37,062 bases of DNA from Alphaproteobacteria bacterium (GCA_019695395.1 JAIBAD010000017.1:1-37062), one strand, 5' to 3'; positions 26,827 to 35,666 are shown, numbered from the stretch's first letter. Notes: generated by a model not told the origin, from the letters alone. Numbers and translations: made by a program.

Positions 26827-27687
26827 ATGTCAAAATATATATATGTTAATGGGCATTATTTATTACATGATCAAGCTTTCATTCATGTAGAAGATCGAGG
26901 ATATCAATTTTCTGATAGTGTTTATGAAGTTATTTATTTATATAACAACCATCTTATTGATGAAGAAGGACATCTGCACCGGTTAGAAAATTCTTTATCA
27001 AATATTAACTGCACTATGCCTGTTAATTGTAATACATTGAAATTATTAATAAGAGAATTAATTCGTCGTAACAAATTGCTTTTTGGATTAATTTATATTC
27101 AGATTACAAGAGGCATTGCCCCCAGAGATCATAAATTTCCTTTAAATACAAAACCTTCATTAATTATGTCTTGTAAAAAACTTTCATATTCAGAAATTTT
27201 AAAACAACAAGATATTGGTATTAATATTATTACTGTCCCTGATGAAAGATGGAAAAGATGTGATATTAAATCAACTATGCTTTTACCCAATGTGTTAGCT
27301 AAACAACAAGCATTTGAACAGCAAGCATTTGAAGCAATTATGATTGATAGCGAAGGTTTTTTGACAGAAGGAACATCAACAAATTTATGGATTTTGAATA
27401 AAGATGGTATTCTTCAAACTCATGAAGCAAACCATAAAATATTAAATGGTATCACAAGACAAAGACTTATAGCCTTAATTAAAGAAAAAAAGATTCCCTT
27501 TATAGAAAAAAAATTTGCTCTTCATGATTTACAACAAGCAAAAGAAGCTTTTATTACCAGCACAAGTTCTATGGTCAAACCAATTATTAAATTAAATGGT
27601 AAATCTTTTAATAATGAAATTATTGGTCCTATGGTCATTTATTTGAAACAATTATATCTGGATTATGTTTTAGGCCAAGTTCAATGA
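26827..27687 (+). CDS. dat: D-amino-acid aminotransferase (PLP fold type IV)
   Basis: 286 aa from the ATG at 26827; a TTG just before it is less likely. Lys148 (RCDIKSTMLLPNVLAKQ) should hold pyridoxal phosphate and Glu181 (EGFLTEGTSTNLWI) is the conserved cofactor residue. ITRGIAPRDHKFP includes Arg100 and His102, aligning by motif with the carboxylate-trapping Arg98/His100 of the Bacillus enzyme and favouring D-amino-acid over branched-chain aminotransferase. It would supply D-Glu or D-Ala for peptidoglycan. Alphaproteobacterial genomes often have dat between ntrX and hfq. Its TGA stop is 1 nt before the next ATG. Confidence 0.88.
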   Translation: MSKYIYVNGHYLLHDQAFIHVEDRGYQFSDSVYEVIYLYNNHLIDEEGHLHRLENSLSNINCTMPVNCNTLKLLIRELIRRNKLLFGLIYIQITRGIAPRDHKFPLNTKPSLIMSCKKLSYSEILKQQDIGINIITVPDERWKRCDIKSTMLLPNVLAKQQAFEQQAFEAIMIDSEGFLTEGTSTNLWILNKDGILQTHEANHKILNGITRQRLIALIKEKKIPFIEKKFALHDLQQAKEAFITSTSSMVKPIIKLNGKSFNNEIIGPMVIYLKQLYLDYVLGQVQ

Positions 27688-27688
27688 T

Positions 27689-28348
27689 ATGAAAAATTTA
27701 TCTTTTCCTGATGCGTTTGTATTTGACTGGGATAATACTCTTGTCCAAAGTTGGGATATTATATTAGAAGCGCTTAATCATACGTTTTATTCATTTTCTC
27801 TCCCTTTATGGACGATGACTGATGTTAAAAATAATGTCCGAGCGTCGCTTAGAGATAGTTTTCCCCAAATATTTGGAAATGAATGGTTAAAAGCTCAAGA
27901 AATATTTTATAATTACATATTAACACACCATCTAGATAGATTATCCCCAGAGGAGGGGGCAGAGCAACTTCTCGATTTTCTATTAAAAAAGGGGGTCTAT
28001 TTAGCAATTGTAAGTAATAAAAAAGGGGATATTCTACGTAAAGAAGTACAAAAAATTGGGTGGCTAAAGTACTTCAATAAGGTTATAGGTGCGGGTGATG
28101 CAAGCTCAGATAAACCATCTATTGAGCCTGTTACACTAGCTTTAGCTGATCTTATTCAAGCATCCCATAAATCTATATGGTTTGTAGGTGATACAGATAT
28201 TGATATGCTTTGTGCAAAAAATTCAAATTGTGTTCCTGTGTTAGTTAGAAAAGAAGCACCACAAGAAAATGAATTTAATCAAATTGAACCTGTTTACTAT
28301 TTTCCTGATTGTATTAATCTTATGAGCACGCTAAGCTCTATTAAATAA
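27689..28348 (+). CDS. HAD-superfamily hydrolase, phosphoglycolate phosphatase-like
   Basis: 219 aa, HAD subfamily IA. Motif I FDWDNTLVQS has nucleophile Asp13 and acid Asp15; motif II is IVSNKKG; the catalytic Lys lies in SSDKPSIEPV; motif IV is FVGDTDIDMLCA. A helical cap sits between motifs I and II. Likely dephosphorylates a small phospho-metabolite such as 2-phosphoglycolate, but the cap does not reveal the substrate. Begins 1 nt after dat and ends 39 nt before hfq, so it is part of the ntrYX-hfq operon. Confidence 0.88.
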   Translation: MKNLSFPDAFVFDWDNTLVQSWDIILEALNHTFYSFSLPLWTMTDVKNNVRASLRDSFPQIFGNEWLKAQEIFYNYILTHHLDRLSPEEGAEQLLDFLLKKGVYLAIVSNKKGDILRKEVQKIGWLKYFNKVIGAGDASSDKPSIEPVTLALADLIQASHKSIWFVGDTDIDMLCAKNSNCVPVLVRKEAPQENEFNQIEPVYYFPDCINLMSTLSSIK

Positions 28349-28387
28349 TTAACTTTGATTTTGATAAGCCCTTAATAAGGAAAAAAA

Positions 28388-28648
28388 ATGACCAATGAAA
28401 AAAATCAAAACGTCCAAGATATTTTTTTAAATCATGTACGTAAAAATAAAATACCTGTAACTATTTTTTTAGTAAGTGGCGTTAAATTACAAGGTATAGT
28501 TACTTGGTTTGATAATTTTTCAATGCTTCTCAAAAGAGAAGGGCATTCTCAACTCGTCTATAAGCATTCTATATCGACGATTATGCCTAATAATCCGGTA
28601 CAGCTCTTTGATGATAATGGGGAAGATCCAGAATCAAAAGAAAAATAA
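28388..28648 (+). CDS. hfq: RNA chaperone Hfq
   Basis: 86 aa. Sm1 motif [25 protein letters not shown] and Sm2 motif [11 protein letters not shown], with the near-invariant YKH of the proximal RNA-binding pore. The N-terminus [14 protein letters not shown] matches the Hfq proximal face. The short acidic C-tail ([12 protein letters not shown]) is typical of Alphaproteobacteria. Hfq hexamers pair small RNAs with mRNAs. A good Shine-Dalgarno AAGGA (28377-28381) is 6 nt before the ATG. It is followed 21 bp later by hflX, the widely conserved pair. Confidence 0.97.
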   Translation: MTNEKNQNVQDIFLNHVRKNKIPVTIFLVSGVKLQGIVTWFDNFSMLLKREGHSQLVYKHSISTIMPNNPVQLFDDNGEDPESKEK

Positions 28649-28669
28649 AAGCTTTTAGATTTAATTTAA

Positions 28670-29965
28670 ATGTATGATCAGCTTTTATTATCTACACAAG
28701 TTATTGTCCTTGATATCAGGTTAAAAAGAACTAAACCAAATTTACGCACTAATGAAGCGGTTTTAGCGGAAGCCATAAATCTTGCGAAGGCTATTCATTT
28801 AAATGTTGTTTATAGCCAAACCATTCTAATAAATAAATTTAGTGCTGCGGCTTTAATATCTATGGGTCATATAGATAAAATATCTGAAATTATTAATCAG
28901 CACAAAATAGAATTGGTTATTGTTAATCAAACCTTGTCCCCAATTCAACAACGTAATCTAGAAAAAGCATGGAAATGTAAAGTCATTGATAGAACAGGAT
29001 TAATTCTTGAAATATTTGCATCCCGAGCACAAACCTCTGAAGGTAAACTTCAAGTTGAACTTGCATCATTAACATACCAAAAAAGTAGATTAGTAAAATC
29101 CTGGACACATTTAGAAAGACAGCGTGGAGGATTTGGTTTTTTAGGCGGCCCAGGTGAATCTCAACTTGAAATTGATCGACGTCTTATTAGTGAGAGAATT
29201 GATTATATAAAAAAAGAATTAAGTACAGTTCAACGTACCCGTCTTTTGCAAAGAAGATCGCGCCAGAAATCAGAATACCCACTTATTGCCTTAGTTGGTT
29301 ATACCAATTCAGGGAAATCAACCTTATTTAATTTATTAACTGCATCGAAGGTTTTATCCAAAGATCAACTTTTTGCAACTCTGGATCCTACGATGCGTGC
29401 TGTTATATTACCCTCAACGAGAACTATTATTCTCTCTGATACAGTAGGCTTTATTTCTGAATTACCAACATTGTTAATCGCAGCATTTCGTGCTACTTTA
29501 GAAGAAGTTTTAGAAGCAGATTATATCATTCATGTTATAGATTCTACTCATGAAGATGTCATTGCCCAAAAAAATGATGTTTATCATGTCTTGGATGAAT
29601 TAGGTATTCATCATGTTGTAAAAGATAATATTTTAGAATGTTATAATAAAATTGATATACTTTCTAACGAAAAAAAAGTTGAAATAGAAAATGAAAATAA
29701 TCTAGAGAATAATAAAATATTTATATCTGCATTAACAGGTGAAGGTGTTCATGCTTTATTATCCAAAATTGATGACTATTTATCTTTGGATGAAAAAATT
29801 ATGGAATATCATTTAGAGTATAAAGATTCATCCCAAATAGCTTGGTTGTATAAATATGGACAAGTTCTAAATAGAATAGATTATGATGATTTTTGTTATA
29901 TAAAAGTGAAAATGAGCCCTGCAAATATTCAACGTTTTGGACATAAGCAAATATCAAAAAAATAA
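28670..29965 (+). CDS. hflX: Ribosome-associated GTPase HflX
   Basis: 431 aa. N-terminal HflX domain (1-200) with the glycine-rich QRGGFGFLGGPGESQLEIDRR loop and a long helix (IDYIKKELSTVQRTR); G domain with G1 GYTNSGKST (210-218), FATLDPTMR switch I, DTVGFI (G3), NKID (G4) and ISALTGEG (G5). It splits stalled ribosomes under stress. The last A of its TAA stop (29963-29965) is the first base of the next gene's ATG, a strong sign of translational coupling to the glycerol-1-phosphate dehydrogenase gene. Confidence 0.96.
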   Translation: MYDQLLLSTQVIVLDIRLKRTKPNLRTNEAVLAEAINLAKAIHLNVVYSQTILINKFSAAALISMGHIDKISEIINQHKIELVIVNQTLSPIQQRNLEKAWKCKVIDRTGLILEIFASRAQTSEGKLQVELASLTYQKSRLVKSWTHLERQRGGFGFLGGPGESQLEIDRRLISERIDYIKKELSTVQRTRLLQRRSRQKSEYPLIALVGYTNSGKSTLFNLLTASKVLSKDQLFATLDPTMRAVILPSTRTIILSDTVGFISELPTLLIAAFRATLEEVLEADYIIHVIDSTHEDVIAQKNDVYHVLDELGIHHVVKDNILECYNKIDILSNEKKVEIENENNLENNKIFISALTGEGVHALLSKIDDYLSLDEKIMEYHLEYKDSSQIAWLYKYGQVLNRIDYDDFCYIKVKMSPANIQRFGHKQISKK

Positions 29966-31272
29966 TGATTAATCTTTCTATAAAAAAACTATTAAATGGT
30001 ACTTATGTCAATCCCGATGATACGGGATTTTTAAAAATTGGTATAAAACAAATTGTTATTGAACGAAGTTTAGAAACTCAAGAACTTGAATTAATTAAAG
30101 AATTAAATTTGGGTAAAAAACTTGGACTTGTTTTTGATTCTAATACTTTTGAAGTATTAGGGAAAAGAATTGATCACTCTCTCTCAAATAGTTTTAATTT
30201 AAAAAAAATTGGATTGCCTATAAACATTGATGCCAACATTACGTTGATTGATCAACTTTTATATGAATTTAATGATGTTGATGCAGTTATTGCAGTGGGT
30301 TCTGGTACAATTAATGATTTATGTAAATTTGCTACTTTTAAACTTAATAAACCCTATGTAATTTTTGGTACATCCCCCTCGGTAAATGGATACTGTTCAA
30401 TGAATGCATCAATTACAGATGGACATATTAAGAAATCCTTTAAAGCTCATTTACCTACAGCTGTTTTTCTTGATTTAACTGTTTTATCGTCAGCCCCCGT
30501 AAAAATGATCCAAGCAGGGTTAGGGGATTCTATTTGTCGCTCTACCGCACAGACAGACTGGCTACTATCCCATATTTTATTAGAAACACCTTATAAGAAG
30601 GCGCCTTTTAATCTTTTAAGTGAAGATGAAAATTATTTATTTGAAAATAGTGCCAAGCTTTTAGAAAAAGATATGAATGTCATGGCAGCACTGGCCAGGA
30701 CACTTATTTTATCTGGATGCGGGATGACCTTATGTGGGGGAAGCTATCCAGCAAGCCAAGGTGAACATTTATTAAGCCATTATATGGAATGGTATCATAA
30801 AGATAAAAAAATGAACCTTCTACATGGGGAACAAATTGCGGTTACAACATTAACTATGGCTAGGCTTCAACATAAAATCTTATCCTTGTCAACATTACCT
30901 TTGCTAGATGAACCCACAGTAAATAAAGAACAAATTATTGATCATTTTGGTCCCGAAATAGGGGAAGATTTCTGGGATGAATATGCAACTAAGATAGCAT
31001 ATTTTTTACATAAAGATAAAATTAATAAAATTTTAAAAAATTCTTGGAATGACATAAAAAAAGAAATTCTTAACATCTCCCTGCCACCTCATACACTGGA
31101 ACAAACTTTATTGAATATAAACGCACCTACAACAATTCAACATGTAGGGTGGTCAAAAGATTCATATAAAAATGCATTGTTTTATGCCAAAACAATGCGT
31201 AATCGTTATACCTTTCTTGATTTTGTAGCTGATACAAATAATACATCATTTTTACAATCATTAAGTCATTAA
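29965..31272 (+). CDS. Putative sn-glycerol-1-phosphate dehydrogenase (AraM/EgsA family)
   Basis: 435 aa of the iron-containing alcohol dehydrogenase fold. NAD(P)-binding AVGSGTINDLCKF (110-122), TSPSVNGYCSMNASIT (136-151) and metal ligands expected at Asp188 (GLGDSICR), His268/His272 (QGEHLLSHYMEW) and His287 (LLHGEQ). These blocks match bacterial AraM-type enzymes that reduce dihydroxyacetone phosphate to sn-glycerol-1-phosphate, the glycerol stereoisomer of archaeal lipids. It overlaps hflX by 1 nt and lies 2 nt before a HAD phosphatase, so the two probably act on the same pathway. Family membership is fairly firm; the exact substrate is inferred. Confidence 0.75.
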   Translation: MINLSIKKLLNGTYVNPDDTGFLKIGIKQIVIERSLETQELELIKELNLGKKLGLVFDSNTFEVLGKRIDHSLSNSFNLKKIGLPINIDANITLIDQLLYEFNDVDAVIAVGSGTINDLCKFATFKLNKPYVIFGTSPSVNGYCSMNASITDGHIKKSFKAHLPTAVFLDLTVLSSAPVKMIQAGLGDSICRSTAQTDWLLSHILLETPYKKAPFNLLSEDENYLFENSAKLLEKDMNVMAALARTLILSGCGMTLCGGSYPASQGEHLLSHYMEWYHKDKKMNLLHGEQIAVTTLTMARLQHKILSLSTLPLLDEPTVNKEQIIDHFGPEIGEDFWDEYATKIAYFLHKDKINKILKNSWNDIKKEILNISLPPHTLEQTLLNINAPTTIQHVGWSKDSYKNALFYAKTMRNRYTFLDFVADTNNTSFLQSLSH

Positions 31273-31274
31273 AC

Positions 31275-32057
31275 ATGTTGCTTGATCTTATACCCATAGA
31301 AATAAAAAAATCTGTTTCTTACATATTAACAGATATAGATGATACATTAACCACAGAGGGTAAGCTCCCTGCGTGTGCATATTCTGCAATGGAAAAATTA
31401 TCGCAACACGGCATTCATATTATCCCTATTACAGGCAGACCAGCAGGGTGGTGTGATATGATTGCCCGTTTTTGGCCGGTTAAAGCTGTGGTTGGTGAAA
31501 ATGGTGCTTTTTATTTTTGCTATAAGCATGAAATGCAAAAAATGGTTCGGTTTTATGTAAAGAATGAACAAGAACGACTAAAAGATAGGCATAAACTTGA
31601 TATTCTATCGCATGAAATTTTAAATAAGGTACCAGGATGTGCCATTTCTGCGGATCAATCTTACCGTGTTGCAGATCTTGCCATAGATTTTGCCGAAGAT
31701 GTGATAAAACTAGACGATAAAAAAATAGTAGAAATTGTTGATATTTTTCATTCTCATGGGGCGCATGCAAAAATTAGTTCTATCCATATTAATGGTTGGT
31801 TTGGTGATTATAATAAACTTAGCATGACCAAAATTCTTTTTGCCAAAGAATTTAAAATAAATCTTGATACCTATCGTGATAAGGTTTTTTTTATTGGCGA
31901 TTCACCCAATGATGAACCCATGTTTGAATATTTTAATCATTCTGTTGGGGTAGCCAATATTTTAAATTTTAAATCTAAAATTTCTACCATGCCCAAATGG
32001 ATTACACAAAAATCAGGGGGGGAAGGATTTGCAGAATTTGCCGATTTATTTTTATAA
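31275..32057 (+). CDS. HAD-IIB family phosphatase
   Basis: 260 aa. Motif I ILTDIDDTLTTEGKLP (Asp20 nucleophile, Asp22 acid), motif II PITGRPAGW, a C2B-type cap in the middle (about 85-190), a Lys in GDYNKLSM, and motif IV FFIGDSPNDEPMFEYF. Members of this class dephosphorylate sugar phosphates, mannosyl-3-phosphoglycerate or other small phosphoesters. It is 2 nt after the putative glycerol-1-phosphate dehydrogenase gene and ends the nine-gene run, 11 bp from the convergent carboxylase gene. A phosphatase for glycerol-1-phosphate or a product of it is a natural guess, untested. Confidence 0.85.
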   Translation: MLLDLIPIEIKKSVSYILTDIDDTLTTEGKLPACAYSAMEKLSQHGIHIIPITGRPAGWCDMIARFWPVKAVVGENGAFYFCYKHEMQKMVRFYVKNEQERLKDRHKLDILSHEILNKVPGCAISADQSYRVADLAIDFAEDVIKLDDKKIVEIVDIFHSHGAHAKISSIHINGWFGDYNKLSMTKILFAKEFKINLDTYRDKVFFIGDSPNDEPMFEYFNHSVGVANILNFKSKISTMPKWITQKSGGEGFAEFADLFL

Positions 32058-32068
32058 ACACTATATTT

Positions 32069-34057
32069 TTATTCAAACTCTAAAATCTTTTGATCTGTTA
32101 ATAAATTATCACCTTCTTTAGCAAAAATTTCTTTAACAAGACCATCACAATTACTGCGTAATACATTTTCCATTTTCATGGCTTCAATAACTGCGATATC
32201 CTGACCTAATTTAACTGTATCACCAGCCTTAATATGAAGGGATCTAAGCAAACCAGGCATAGGTGACAAAACAAAACGGGACATATCAGGTTCTATTTTT
32301 TCAGGCATTAATTTTTGAAATTTTGCTTCTTTTGGGGATAAAACCATACAGTCAAATTCATATCCCTGAGCTTTCAATTTATAGCCGACGTTTTGACGTT
32401 GGACTTGCATCGTAACATTTTGCTTATTAACAAAACCTTTCCATATAAAATCCTTTAACTGCCAATCTGATACAACAACATACTCAACATGGTCATAAAA
32501 AATATTATATGAACATGTATTAAAATTAAATGTGACCTTTGCAGAATAATGATTAATATTACTTACAATAACCCAATCAAGTGATACGGTATCTTTTGGA
32601 TGATCATTTTGTTTTGAATGAAAATATTGTAGATAATATTTGGTATGAAGAGCTACAGCAATAACGATAAAATTTTTTATTTCATGTTCTGGTGGTAACG
32701 TAATAAAAAAACCATCTGGAAATTCCTGATCAATAAAATCTGTTGAAAGTTTACCGTCCTTAAATGTTGGATGAGATAAAATGCGGCTTAAAAATGGTAT
32801 ATTATGGGTTACACCTTTTATAACATATTCATCTAAAACGTGATGCATATGATTTATGGCTTCCGGACGGGTATTGCCAAATGTACATAATTTAGAAATC
32901 ATAGGATCGTAATAAACAGAAATGGTACTTCCTTCATAAACACCGCTATCAATTCTTACATAAGAATTATTTTTGGGTTCTTGGTAATAAATTAATTTAC
33001 CTGTTGAAGGTAGGAAATTACGTGTTGGATCTTCGGCATAAATTCTTGCTTCAATTGCCCATCCTTGAATTTTAACATCTTTTTGGGTTAAAGATAATTT
33101 TTCACCTGCAGCAATTTTGATCATCCATTCAACCAAATCAATTCCAGTTACAAGTTCGGTCACAGGATGTTCAACCTGTAATCTTGTATTCATTTCTAAA
33201 AAATAGAAATTACCTTGTTGATCAACAATAAATTCAACTGTTCCTGCAGAGCAATAATTCACAGCTTTGGCAAGCTGAATGGCCTGTTCACCCATGGCTT
33301 TCCGTAACTCTGGTGTTACGAAGGGACTAGGGGCTTCTTCAATAATTTTTTGGTGCCGTCTTTGTATAGAACATTCTCTTTCACCAAGGTAAATAATATT
33401 GCCATACGTATCACCCAAGATTTGTATTTCAATATGTCTTGGATGTTCAATAAATTTTTCTATAAAGACACGATCATCAGCAAAACTATTTTGAGCTTCA
33501 TTTTTTGCTGATTTTAACCCTTGCGCGATTTCATGATCATTAAAGGCGATACGCATACCTTTTCCACCACCACCTGCAGATGCCTTAATCATAACAGGAT
33601 AGCCTATGTCATTAGCAATTTTTATGGCCTCTGTTTCGCTTTTTATATCTCCAAAATAACCTGGCGTGGATGGAACGTTACATGAATGGGCTAATTTCTT
33701 TGAGGTGATTTTATCACCCATGGCTGCAATAGCTTTACTATGGGGACCAATAAAAGAAATATTATGTTTTTCAAGTTGTTGAACAAAATGGGCATTTTCA
33801 GATAAAAAACCATACCCTGGGTGGACGGCTTCGGCCCCGGTTTTTTTTATAACATCAATAATTTTATCTGCAACTAAATAACTTTGGGATGAGGGGGAAG
33901 GGCCAATATATACTGCTTCATCGGCTTCCATAACATGACGGGAATAGCTATCAATTTCACTATAAACAGCAACTGTTTGAATACCCATTTTTTTTGCCGT
34001 TCGTATGATACGACATGCAATTTCACCCCGGTTTGCAATAAGTATTTTTTTAAACAT
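32069..34057 (-). CDS. pccA: Acetyl/propionyl-CoA carboxylase alpha subunit (biotin carboxylase + BCCP)
   Basis: 662 aa. Biotin carboxylase domain (1 to about 445) starting FKKILIANRGEIACRIIRTAKKMGI, with ATP loop KASAGGGGKGMRIA, FLEMNTRLQVEHPVTE and RRHQKIIEEAPSP; a middle region of about 130 residues with the place and length of the PccA BT domain; C-terminal biotinyl domain with Lys628 in VIEAMKMENV. The length and domain order fit PccA, which carboxylates propionyl-CoA to methylmalonyl-CoA with PccB; methylcrotonyl-CoA carboxylase alpha is a weaker alternative. pccB, mutase and epimerase genes are not in the window. tRNA-Ser lies 35 bp upstream on the same strand. Confidence 0.9.
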   Translation of the reverse strand: MFKKILIANRGEIACRIIRTAKKMGIQTVAVYSEIDSYSRHVMEADEAVYIGPSPSSQSYLVADKIIDVIKKTGAEAVHPGYGFLSENAHFVQQLEKHNISFIGPHSKAIAAMGDKITSKKLAHSCNVPSTPGYFGDIKSETEAIKIANDIGYPVMIKASAGGGGKGMRIAFNDHEIAQGLKSAKNEAQNSFADDRVFIEKFIEHPRHIEIQILGDTYGNIIYLGERECSIQRRHQKIIEEAPSPFVTPELRKAMGEQAIQLAKAVNYCSAGTVEFIVDQQGNFYFLEMNTRLQVEHPVTELVTGIDLVEWMIKIAAGEKLSLTQKDVKIQGWAIEARIYAEDPTRNFLPSTGKLIYYQEPKNNSYVRIDSGVYEGSTISVYYDPMISKLCTFGNTRPEAINHMHHVLDEYVIKGVTHNIPFLSRILSHPTFKDGKLSTDFIDQEFPDGFFITLPPEHEIKNFIVIAVALHTKYYLQYFHSKQNDHPKDTVSLDWVIVSNINHYSAKVTFNFNTCSYNIFYDHVEYVVVSDWQLKDFIWKGFVNKQNVTMQVQRQNVGYKLKAQGYEFDCMVLSPKEAKFQKLMPEKIEPDMSRFVLSPMPGLLRSLHIKAGDTVKLGQDIAVIEAMKMENVLRSNCDGLVKEIFAKEGDNLLTDQKILEFE

Positions 34058-34092
34058 AATAAGATTATATCATATAAAAATAATTTTATTGA

Positions 34093-34182
34093 TGGCGGAT
34101 GGGGTGGGATTCGAACCCACGGTGACGTTACCGCCACGCCGGTTTTCAAGACCGGTGCCTTCAACCACTCGACCACCCATCC
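34093..34182 (-). tRNA. tRNA-Ser (anticodon UGA)
   Basis: 90 nt on the minus strand with encoded CCA (complement of 34093-34095) and discriminator G. Acceptor GGATGGG/CCCATCC pairs fully; anticodon stem CCGGT/ACCGG with loop CTTGAAA gives UGA; a long variable arm (GTGGCGGTAACGTCAC) marks it as class II; T-arm GTGGGTTCGAATCCCAC. Confidence 0.96.
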
Positions 34183-34298
34183 AGTTTACTACTTTATTTC
34201 CACATATTTTTTAGCATAGATTTCTTTATTGTCATCATTAAAAGTTAAAAATTACTATATTCCAATAAATAAAATTGAAAAAAGCTTGCTCTTCTTAG

Positions 34299-34326
34299 TT
34301 TTCAAGGTTATTTTATCAAATATTAT
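34299..34326 (+). promoter_or_regulatory. Putative promoter of rlpA
   Basis: TTTTCA (34299-34304) and TATTAT (34321-34326) are 16 bp apart, giving a start near 34333 and a leader of about 14 nt before the ATG at 34347, with AAAGG around 34331-34335. The -35 also forms a 7-bp inverted repeat with TTGAAAA at 34275-34281. Visual call only. Confidence 0.4.
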
Positions 34327-34346
34327 GCTTAAAGGTTAAAATTTTA

Positions 34347-35666
34347 ATGCAAATTAAAATGACGTTAAATAAAAAAATCCTAAACCATTTAATGAAATTA
34401 AATGGTTTAATTTTGTGCCTTTTTCTTACAAGTTGTGCTGAGACAAGTTTTGTTGCAGATCAAAGCAAAGCTATCCGTCATAAACCCCAAGCATCAAGAA
34501 ATAATGTTCAATCTCCCCAAACCTCGGGTATTAAAAGTTATCGCATTGGTGTCCCTTATGAAATTAATGGGATTTGGTATTATCCAAAAGAAGATTTTAA
34601 TTATGATGTAATAGGGGAAGCGTCATGGTACGGTGAACCCTTTGATGGAAGACCTACGGCCAGTGGTGAAATTTATAACCAGTATGATTTAACAGCTGCC
34701 CATAAAACTTTACCTTTACCAAGTATTGTACGTGTGACGAATCTTGATAATGGACGTTCTCTCAATTTAAAAATTAATGATCGTGGACCATTTATTGGGG
34801 AACGCATCATAGATATATCAAGACGTGGTGCCCAACTTTTGGGATTTGAACAACAGGGCATAGGCCGTGTTCGTGTACAAATTTTACCCCAAGAAACTAT
34901 TGCTTTGGCGCAATCTCTTGATAGCAAATCTTTTGATAATAATAACATTACGGCTTTGGCAGAAAATAAACCCACTATCAATCGAAACGAAACAATTCCG
35001 ACAAATATACATGTAGAAACTTCCCCACAAATTGTGCCTTTGTCCCCAACACCGCAACTACAGCCCACACAACTTGCATCAGCTAAAATTGAAGAACAAC
35101 CTTTACCAGTAATTGCCCAACAAAAAAGTAACATATCACCCAATTTTACGGAAACAAAAGCTCCTTCAATTAACGTGTCGAACAATTTAAATACTGTTTC
35201 TGCTGTTAATCCCCAATCTAATCTTTCTAATCCATCTAATGTATCAACACAGCCCATCCGACAAGTACACAATGTCCAACCTGTAACGCAACTCCCACCC
35301 ATACAAACTACACAACCTATCCAAGAGGGGCCAAAACAACCCAAATTGGTTTTGGTCAGCATGTCATCTAATAATTATTTATATGGCAAAAACAGCCAAA
35401 TAAATAAAGGGGTTATCCTAGCATCTAACCCATCTGCTAATCGCGCTGTTTATGTTCAGCTTGGGGCTTTTTCTCAATATGAAAATGCTAAGGGAATTTC
35501 AGAAAAATTATCAAATCTTGGTAAAGTTGAATTAACCCCTGTCATCGTTAATGGTCAACAATTATACAGGGTACGTATTGGTCCCCTTGACTCAAAAGAT
35601 GAGGGTGGCAAATTGTTGACCCAATTACAACAAAATGGACAACAAGCTCATCTCGTAAGTGAGTAG
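34347..35666 (+). CDS. rlpA: Septal ring lytic transglycosylase RlpA (lipoprotein)
   Basis: 439 aa. Lipobox LTSC with lipidated Cys30, a double-psi beta-barrel domain (about 90-178: GEASWYGEPFDGRPTASGEIYNQYDLTAAHKTLPLPS, INDRGPF with the catalytic Asp), a long Pro/Gln/Asn/Thr-rich linker (about 200-350) and a C-terminal SPOR domain (about 365-439: VYVQLGAFSQYENAKGISEKL, YRVRIGPL) that binds denuded septal glycan. It cleaves naked glycan strands or aids septation. Met5 or Met16 are possible starts; Met16 gives a short classical lipoprotein signal (15 residues to Cys). A 13-bp perfect hairpin spans codons 12-21. It is followed 38 bp later by dacC. Confidence 0.93.
   Translation: MQIKMTLNKKILNHLMKLNGLILCLFLTSCAETSFVADQSKAIRHKPQASRNNVQSPQTSGIKSYRIGVPYEINGIWYYPKEDFNYDVIGEASWYGEPFDGRPTASGEIYNQYDLTAAHKTLPLPSIVRVTNLDNGRSLNLKINDRGPFIGERIIDISRRGAQLLGFEQQGIGRVRVQILPQETIALAQSLDSKSFDNNNITALAENKPTINRNETIPTNIHVETSPQIVPLSPTPQLQPTQLASAKIEEQPLPVIAQQKSNISPNFTETKAPSINVSNNLNTVSAVNPQSNLSNPSNVSTQPIRQVHNVQPVTQLPPIQTTQPIQEGPKQPKLVLVSMSSNNYLYGKNSQINKGVILASNPSANRAVYVQLGAFSQYENAKGISEKLSNLGKVELTPVIVNGQQLYRVRIGPLDSKDEGGKLLTQLQQNGQQAHLVSE
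34381..34409 (+). repeat. Perfect hairpin inside the rlpA signal-peptide coding region
   Basis: Arms TAAACCATTTAAT (34381-34393) and ATTAAATGGTTTA (34397-34409) are exact reverse complements around a GAA loop. It overlaps an in-frame ATG (34392-34394, Met16) and begins 34 nt after the first ATG. It could affect start choice or initiation; not a terminator, as it is inside the reading frame. Confidence 0.6.

Noticed and set aside
33874-34219. Open frames on both strands through the tRNA-Ser gene
   Set aside because: They run through a clear tRNA gene and the pccA start. The minus-strand frame gives the peptide typically mis-called from tRNA-Ser genes.
34673-35362. Long open frame (229 codons, Cys-rich) on the minus strand opposite rlpA
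   Set aside because: It is antisense to the DPBB and Pro/Gln/Thr-rich linker of rlpA; skewed codon use there removes stops. Composition (many Cys, Gly, Leu) and lack of a start signal do not look like a real protein.
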